Assembly: GCA_016714785.1 (NCBI GenBank)
Contig: JADKCC010000002.1
Coordinates: 744,001 to 808,000, forward strand
DNA length: 64,000 bases
Reading direction: 5' to 3'
Source of the DNA: Saprospiraceae bacterium
Lineage (GTDB): Bacteria; Bacteroidota; Bacteroidia; Chitinophagales; Saprospiraceae
Every line of letters begins with the position of its first letter. Positions within the stretch are counted from its first letter, which is position 1. Below the pieces are notes generated by a model that made no database searches, was not told where the DNA came from, and saw only the letters and a list, made by a program, of their open reading frames with translations. Position numbers and translations under genes: made by a program. Of the stretch, positions 58,565 to 64,000 are shown piece after piece.

Positions 58565-58693
58565 TTTTTCTTCTCTTGAGTTTACACATTATTTTCTACA
58601 CTCTCCTTTTATGGAAATAATTATGGCTTTTATTCTGAAAATGTCCTTCCCAAAGGTATCAATTAGATTGCTCATGTGAAGACAACAAACAAA

Positions 58694-58720
58694 ATCATTC
58701 CTATCATTCCTATCATCCCT
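58694..58720. repeat. Three tandem copies of a 9-base unit
   Basis: ATCATTCCT (58694-58702), ATCATTCCT (58703-58711) and ATCATCCCT (58712-58720). Lies in the gap between the IS256 element and the lipoprotein gene, which otherwise shows only a terminator at 58786-58822. Confidence 0.6.
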
Positions 58721-58785
58721 AATCGATCAAAATTTAACAAATTTTGAACCATAACTTTTTCATTTTAGATTTTAGGTTTTAATAT

Positions 58786-58822
58786 AAAAAGCCTGCTAAC
58801 TTTAAAATTGGCAGGCTTTTTT
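58786..58822 (-). terminator. Terminator of the Ig-like lipoprotein gene
   Basis: AAAAAGCCTGC (58786-58796) pairs with GCAGGCTTTTT (58811-58821) in an 11-base stem, with A/T runs on both sides; it ends transcription of the minus-strand gene that stops at 58842. Confidence 0.85.
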
Positions 58823-58841
58823 AGTATTCAATGATATACAT

Positions 58842-60127
58842 TTAGAATTTTACATCAAAGGTGTAAGAGTCTTCGTTATCACCTACACCAGGTGTTACTT
58901 TTATTGCCTTAACAGTTAATAAATAGTATTTTGTATCTCTTTTTACAATAAAGATGTCTCCAACTACCACCTTATTAGAAACAAATCTTTTATCGTCAGT
59001 ACTTTTATCAGAAAATGCTTTACCATTTGACCACAGCGGGTCTATTTGTTCTTTGAATTTAATATTTGAAAAGTCAAAAGTCTCAGAAACACCATTTTGC
59101 CCTTTTTTGATATATTTTATCTCTGAATTATTCATTGCAGAAATCTGTTGTTTCCATGTACCATCAGTTTGTTCATTTAATACTCCTTCGTCTCTGATTT
59201 CTGCATTAATTGATGAAGGATTAGAAGTTACTGTACCTGTACTAGCACCAGTATCTAAATCCAAACCACCTTGTCCAGTAGGACCTGATTGATTCAACAA
59301 TATACCTTCAAGCATATTTACTTTGGTACCTACACTAGCAATAAGATTTATACTAGCGGACATACCTATAGCATCAATAAATTTCACAGTGTAAGTATAT
59401 GTACCAGTACTACTTGGTGCTCTGAAAAGAATATCTTTATTTAGTGCTGCTTGATCTGCTGCTGGTATCAATTGAGGATTTGCAGAAAACGGTGTTTGTA
59501 GATTACCATAAAATATTCTACTCAAATCAGTGGCTTTAACGCCATTAATTGATACTTCAACAGATGTTAGATTAGCACTCCCTTTGATAACGTTAAACTC
59601 AGTAGTAAATAATGCATCAGTTTGGATATCAAAATTTAAAGCAGTAGTAGGTTTGGTAATTGTAGGAGGATTGCCTACAGTAGTAATATTTAAGCTTTTA
59701 GTGACGCTATTTCCTTTTTCATCAGCTACGATAAATGAATAAGCTTTGGTCGAAATGTCTGTGTGTGCAGTAACTGTGACTTTGATGTCAAAGGATGATT
59801 TATTACCATCAAACAGTGATAAAGGGTTGCCACTACCAGTTGTGTGTGAATATTTCAGTCTCTCGTCAAATCAGAAATTTTCTCACCTGCTTCTTGTATT
59901 GTAATTGTACTCATATTATTGTCTCCCTTAGTGGCAACTAGATTCACTGTAAATGTTTCTCCTGCATTTACTGTAGCATCTGAAGTAATTACACCTGTTC
60001 CTGCACTAAAGTCTAATTTAGGATTTATTAAATTTGTCCCACCACTTCCATCGTCGGTACATGAAGTAAAGAACATACTAGTTGCCAGAACAACAAATAA
60101 AAATTTAAAAAAAGCAAATGGTTTCAT
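58842..60127 (-). CDS. Surface lipoprotein with Ig-like/cadherin-like repeats; one frameshift
   Basis: Frames 59855-60127 and 58842-59525 with a third open stretch between them join into about 428 residues. A lipoprotein signal peptide ends in a lipobox (ATSMFFTSC, then TDDGSGG). Repeats of beta-sandwich type follow: VNAGETFTVNLVATKGDN, the middle region NKSSFDIKVTVTAHTDISTK, AYSFIVADEKGNSVTKSL, and GTYTYTVKFIDAIGMSASIN. C-terminal part ends YYLLTVKAIKVTPG and SYTFDVKF. The join near 59855-59870 needs a one-base change. Likely exposed on the cell surface; ligand unknown. No T9SS domain seen. Confidence 0.65.
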
Positions 60128-60457
60128 ATTTTTATGAATTTTGTTAATGAAATAATTTAATAGAATCTAATTTATTGATGACGATTAAAATTTAATATGT
60201 CACTTTATCTTTATCTTAAAAGAAGCAATAAATGTAAAAATCTATGCAAAATAACAAAATAAATACCAACTAACACGCTTAATATGGCAGTGTTAACATA
60301 GATTTATGATTGTGAATTTAGGTTTTGGAATTTCTACAAAAGGTAATATAATGCAAGACTATGTAAGGGCACAAAATATAATTTCATATATGATATGCCT
60401 TAATCCTGAATCACAAATAAAGTAGTGATAGTTAAATGATACCACGTAGTATAGTCA
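60128..60457. other. 330-base gap between lipoprotein and aspS with no gene seen
   Basis: No reading frame, RNA gene or promoter box that I can support. A weak hairpin (AAATGAT at 60434-60440 with ATCATTT at 60457-60463) touches the end of aspS and might help end its transcript. Confidence 0.4.
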
Positions 60458-62244
60458 TCATTTGACTTTATTATTACATTTTTCCACTTTTACTTCGCAA
60501 AGTTCTTTTAACTGGGTATCATGGATAGCTGATGGTGCATCTATCATCATATCTCTTCCTTGATTATTTTTAGGGAAGGCGATGAAGTCTCTGATGGACG
60601 ACTGACCATTCATCACTGCACAAAGTCCTGTCAAAACCAAATGCCAATCCACCATGTGGCGGCGCGCCATATTCAAAAGCACCTAGTAAAAATCCAAATT
60701 GTGCTTCCGCTTCTTCCTTAGAAAAACCAAGGAGATCAAAGTTTTTGGACTGTAATGCCCTATCGTGGATTCTTATAGATCCTCCACCTATTTCCGCGCC
60801 ATTGATGACCAAATCATAGGCATCAGCCTTGAGACTTTTCATGGTTTCCGTGGTCACCATCTAGCATACGTGCTATGTCTTCTTTTTAGGTGATGTAAAT
60901 GGATGATGCATAGCGTGGAATCTGCCAGCTTCTTCGTCCCATTCCAACAGTGGGAAATCTAATACCCATAAAGGCTTAAAGTCTCCAGCCTTGATAAGTC
61001 CTAATTTTTTGCCCAACTCCAGCCTTAACTCATTGAGTTGTTTTCTTGTTTTTTCAGCTTCGCCGCTCAAAACGAAAATGACATCCCCTTTTTCTGCACC
61101 AAATTTTGCTGCCCATTGATGCAATTCTTCATCAGTATAAAACTTACTTACGGTAGATTTGATGCTTCCATCTTCTTGATACTTGACATATACCAGACCT
61201 TTAGCGCCTATTTGTGGTCTTTGGAGCCACTCTGTAAGGTCTTTCATGTCTTTATTGCTGTAGGTCTCGGCGATGCCCTTAGCACAGATACCTACTACCA
61301 ATTCGGCGTCATCGAACACAGAGAAGCCTTTGCCTTTCGCAAAATCATTCATCTCTACAAACTGCATGTCGAATCTAAGATCTGGCTTGTCTGAGCCATA
61401 TAATCGCATCGCATCATCATAAGACATGCGCGGGAAATCGCCCAAATCAATATGTAATGTCTGTAAAAACAAATGTCTAGCCAATCCTTCGAAAGTATTG
61501 AGGATATCTTCTATATGTACAAAAGACATCTCGCAGTCTATCTGAGTAAACTCTGGCTGTCGGTCAGCTCGTAAGTCTTCATCTCTAAAACACTTAACTA
61601 TCTGGAAATATTTATCTATACCAGCCACCATCAAAATTTGTTTGAAGGTCTGTGGTGACTGTGGAAGCGCATAAAACTGTCCTTGATTCAGTCGGCTTGG
61701 CCTACAAAATCTCTAGCTCCTTCTGGGGTACTTTTGATCAAAAATGGTGTCTCTACCTCTATAAATCCTTTAGAATCCAAGTATTTTCTTGTTTCTATTG
61801 CCAATTTTGATCTGAAAATAATATTATTTTGAACAGGTGTACGTCTGATATCCAAGTACCGATACTTCATACGAAGATCATCTCCTCCATCCGTTTCATC
61901 TTCTATCGTAAATGGTGGTGTTTTGGACTCATTGAGTACATTAAATTCTGTCACTTCTAACTCGATATCGCCTGTCGCTCTATTGGCATTTTTGCTAGAA
62001 CGCTCACGTACGATTCCAGTAGCTTGGATTCACATACTCTCTACCTAGCTTTCTTGCGCTGGCAACAGGTCTGCATTTTCATCCATATTAAATACCAACT
62101 GTGTAACGCCATATCTATCCCTGATATCTACAAAGGTAAGGCCACCTAAATCACGACCTTTTTGCACCCAACCCGAGATGGTGACTTTTCACCTACATTT
62201 GATATTCTTAACGCACCGCAATCATGACTTGCACATACCTACAT
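60458..62244 (-). CDS. aspS: Aspartate--tRNA ligase, broken by several frameshifts
   Basis: Class II synthetase, about 590 residues when frames are joined, charging tRNA-Asp. Visible blocks: N-terminal OB-fold (GWVQKGRDLGGLT region near 62150), ELEVTEFNVLNESKTPPF, DDLRMKYRYLDIRRTPVQNN, VETPFLIKSTPEGARDFV, motif 2 FRDEDLRADRQPEFTQIDCE, the GAD-type insert GVIC-like (ELVVGICAKGI), LWVLDFPLLEWDEEAGRFHA, and motif 3 GGLAFGFDR. At least six indels occur (near 60600, 60865, 61655, 61960, 62035, 62190), mostly in short runs. An essential gene this damaged points to sequence error. Start at ATG 62244, just after a TACCTTTG box. Confidence 0.88.
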
Positions 62245-62266
62245 GTTTTATTTTAAAAATAGGCTG

Positions 62267-62274
62267 CAAAGGTA
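62267..62274 (-). promoter_or_regulatory. -7 box (TACCTTTG, minus strand) of aspS
   Basis: The plus-strand CAAAGGTA reads TACCTTTG on the minus strand, ending 22 bases before the aspS ATG. Confidence 0.5.
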
Positions 62275-62355
62275 CGATTATGCATCGGATTTCTAAAATA
62301 TCATGATTTTTCTTTGGATAATTTCTTTGCTAAAGATCAGAATGACATGCTATCT

Positions 62356-63750
62356 TTAATGTTTTATCAATTTTTGAAAGATGTGTTTATTATTATGATC
62401 TAAAATATCTACGATGTAGGCGCCTGAAGACAAATGACTGATGTCTATTGTATTGCCTTTTTTCAAGACACCTTGGTTTACGGTTTGACCTGACATATTG
62501 ATGATGCAATATGAAATAGCTTTGTCTGATGTAATGTGGATCATGTCACTAGCCGGATTTGGATGGATTGATACATCTGACAGCTCTAAGTCAATGCTGC
62601 TACTTATCATAGAGTTATTGATCCAAGCTATTTGTTTTTTGTCAAAAGTTGACGTCATGACGATGTCCTTTTTGCCATCTGCATTGATATCAATAGTATG
62701 TAACATCCGTGTGATGGCACGACCTTGTGGGGCAAAACCATCACTGGTGCCACCAAGTACTGTACCCACGTTTTGTAATGCATCAAACTCAAATGGTCCA
62801 GTCCCTTTGCTTACTTGTATAGAGAGTGTGGTGGCTGTGAGTGTGCCCACGATCATTTCCGGCCATCCGTCGCCATTTAGATCATCACAGTGGACCATTA
62901 GTCCATTGGTGACGGTATCAAAACTGGTACCTTTGCGCCGTACTGTGGTGGTAAAGTTGTTTTGATTCTCGAAAAACCAAAGTCCTTTTTCGTAATCCAT
63001 CACTGCGAGATCTAAGTCTCCGTCCTTGTCCACAACTGTAAGACTGAGCGTGTGCTGGAGGAAGTATTTATCATTGCCTTTGATCTCTCTGGTGGTGAAG
63101 GTACCGTCTGCATTGGATACAAAGATGGCAAAAGGTGTAAAATCACTACTCGTGACCGTGATGATATCGTCTCGTTTGTCTCCATTGATATCGACGGTGA
63201 TTACGGTGAATATATTGCGTTTGTTTTGCTCCACTGTGATCTTTTCGAAGGTGAAGTTGCCTTTATTTCTGAGTACGTATAAAGAAGTCATGCCTGAGCT
63301 AAAAATCATCTTCTGTAACGAGCAATATCTTTTCGGCCATCCCCATCATAGTCGAGACTACCTTCTACTTCGTAGCTGATATTGCCCAAAGGCATGCGCT
63401 CATAGACATTATTGCCTTTGCTCTTATATATATCGGCATCTGTAAGAATATCATCTTTGCCATCACCATCAAAATCATGGACATCGGTGATATAATTGAA
63501 ATCACCAAAAAGCATAAACGATGTAGCGGGATAGCTACCTGCAGTATAGGTATGCTTTTTGTACGTGCTCCCTGTCAGTCCATAAAAATCCACATGCTTA
63601 CCATCGCTGCTCGCTGCGGTATCATGGCTGTGACAATGACCAGTGTGCTCCATCCAGATTGAACAATGTGGTGGTAGGACCAAAGGTGATGGATTGGGAA
63701 TGGAGGGAGAGGGTGATTAATATTAATAAAAGAGTTTGGTGGATTTGCAT
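62356..63750 (-). CDS. Secreted FG-GAP/VCBS-repeat protein with T9SS type A sorting domain; two frameshifts
   Basis: From ATG 63750 a signal peptide (MQIHQTLLLILITLSLHSQS) leads, after an indel near 63660, into FG-GAP-type repeats with Ca-binding loops DFDGDGKDDI, DYDGDGRKDI, DINGDKRDDI, DLNGDGWPEM and DINADGKKDI; a second indel lies near 63306-63309. The C-terminal 75 residues form a T9SS sorting domain: LSDVSIHPNPASDMIHITSD, YCIINMSGQTVNQGVLKKGN, TIDISHLSSGAYIVDI. It is therefore exported through the type IX system and attached at the cell surface. FG-GAP repeats form seven-bladed propellers; ligand unknown. Confidence 0.78.
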
Positions 63751-63760
63751 TTATTTAAAG

Positions 63761-64000
63761 TTATTTATTTTTAAAAAACATAGATTCATGTAAATAGGGA
63801 AAATCATCACCATTCTGAATTTTTATATATATACTTTGAAAGTAACTTTCTAAATCTATGTTATCGGGGATTTGCTGGCCTTGTATGTTGTTACAATTTT
63901 TATTCAAAAGAATTTTAAGAGCTTTATATGATACAACTAAAAAAGGATAATTATTTGGTAGTGAATAAATACCAAAATCATCTTTTTTAGCAATGCCAGT
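63761..64000 (-). CDS. Hypothetical protein, C-terminal 79 residues (partial)
   Basis: The minus strand is open from the window edge to TAA at 63763-63761: AKKDDFGIYSLPNNYPFLVV, SYKALKILLNKNCNNIQGQQ, ending LHESMFFKNK. No family recognised; it may be cytosolic since no TM stretch is visible. It lies 10 bases upstream of the FG-GAP/T9SS gene's ATG, so they may share a transcript. Confidence 0.4.
   Translation of the reverse strand, partial: TGIAKKDDFGIYSLPNNYPFLVVSYKALKILLNKNCNNIQGQQIPDNIDLESYFQSIYIKIQNGDDFPYLHESMFFKNK

Larger units (their letters stand above)
57446..58603. mobile_element. IS256-family insertion element with internal deletion, flanked by a 10-base direct repeat
   Basis: Left end GAGTGTAGAATACTTTTGTG (57448 on) and right end, read from the minus strand at 58603, GAGTGTAGAAAATAATGTGT are imperfect terminal inverted repeats of 26-27 bases that both end ...TGTGTAAACTC. 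The sequence TCCTTTTATG occurs at 57436-57445 and again at 58604-58613, flanking the element like a target-site duplication (10 bases; IS256 usually makes 8-9, so the true borders may shift by one or two bases). Total length about 1.16 kb versus about 1.3 kb for intact relatives, consistent with an internal deletion in the transposase. Confidence 0.75.

Noticed and set aside
58694..58720. Tandem 9-mers as a CRISPR array
   Set aside because: No spacers; units are contiguous and only three.
62498..63379. Plus-strand open frames inside the FG-GAP gene
   Set aside because: Antisense to calcium-loop repeats; explained by repeat composition.
1..64000. tRNA or rRNA genes
   Set aside because: I looked for T-arm patterns such as GGTTCGAATC and cloverleaf symmetry and found none that held; none is reported.

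Overview
The window looks like a chromosomal piece of a Bacteroidota bacterium, perhaps a Saprospiraceae- or Chitinophagaceae-like lineage; the exact family cannot be fixed from sequence alone. Evidence: repeated TAnnTTTG promoter boxes, no obvious Shine-Dalgarno sequences, a MurF-Alr fusion, a C-terminal type IX secretion (T9SS) sorting domain, DUF4834- and DUF2723-type proteins, an ATP-grasp/truA/thiL/scpA housekeeping set, and AT-rich DNA (hand counts of about 35-40% G+C in housekeeping genes).

Layout. 1-6.2 kb: the end of an ECF sigma factor with its companion membrane/beta-barrel protein, then truA, purD and a murF-alr fusion. 6.2-10.7 kb: a defence-type locus with a Septu-like ATPase/HNH pair and, convergent to it, a membrane-anchored KAP P-loop NTPase. 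10.8-15.7 kb: a double TonB-C protein, then lptG-like, tgt, rodA and a SPOR-like gene. 15.9-21 kb: surface polysaccharide export (flippase, Wzz-like, Wzy-like ligase/polymerase, LPG-synthase-type membrane protein). 21.2-30.5 kb: membrane pyrophosphatase, a beta-propeller/outer-membrane-barrel protein and a sortilin-like BNR-repeat protein. 30.6-42.4 kb: M28 peptidase, rpiB, DUF2723 membrane protein, DUF4834, RluA-type pseudouridine synthase, thiL, DUF1801, prfA, scpA, DUF554, lpxK. 42.4-45.9 kb: an IS3 scrap, then a probable MurNAc-use operon (SSS transporter, murQ, SGNH hydrolase). 46-50 kb: the most unusual part, a very AT-rich four-gene cassette sitting right after a truncated thymidylate kinase gene. 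50-56 kb: membrane proteins, a DUF885 lipoprotein, a nucleoside permease and a sulfide:quinone oxidoreductase. 56-58.6 kb: decayed IS1380- and IS256-type elements. 58.8-64 kb: an Ig-like lipoprotein, aspS, an FG-GAP/T9SS protein and the end of an unknown gene.

The best candidate for an undescribed system is the 46.3-49.9 kb cassette: a P-loop nucleoside-kinase-like protein, a thymidine-phosphorylase-like protein whose phosphate-binding KHST motif is changed, a complete thymidylate kinase, and a two-TM protein with a PLD-like cytosolic domain. The four genes are abutting or overlapping and much more AT-rich than their neighbours. A nucleotide-based conflict (anti-phage) cassette or a horizontally acquired pyrimidine salvage unit are both possible; the sequence alone does not decide.

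Many genes are broken by single-base indels, usually in homopolymers, especially after 45 kb (aspS alone has several). Such damage in essential genes argues for uncorrected long-read sequence errors rather than real decay, so the frameshifted genes are described here as single loci spanning all fragments.
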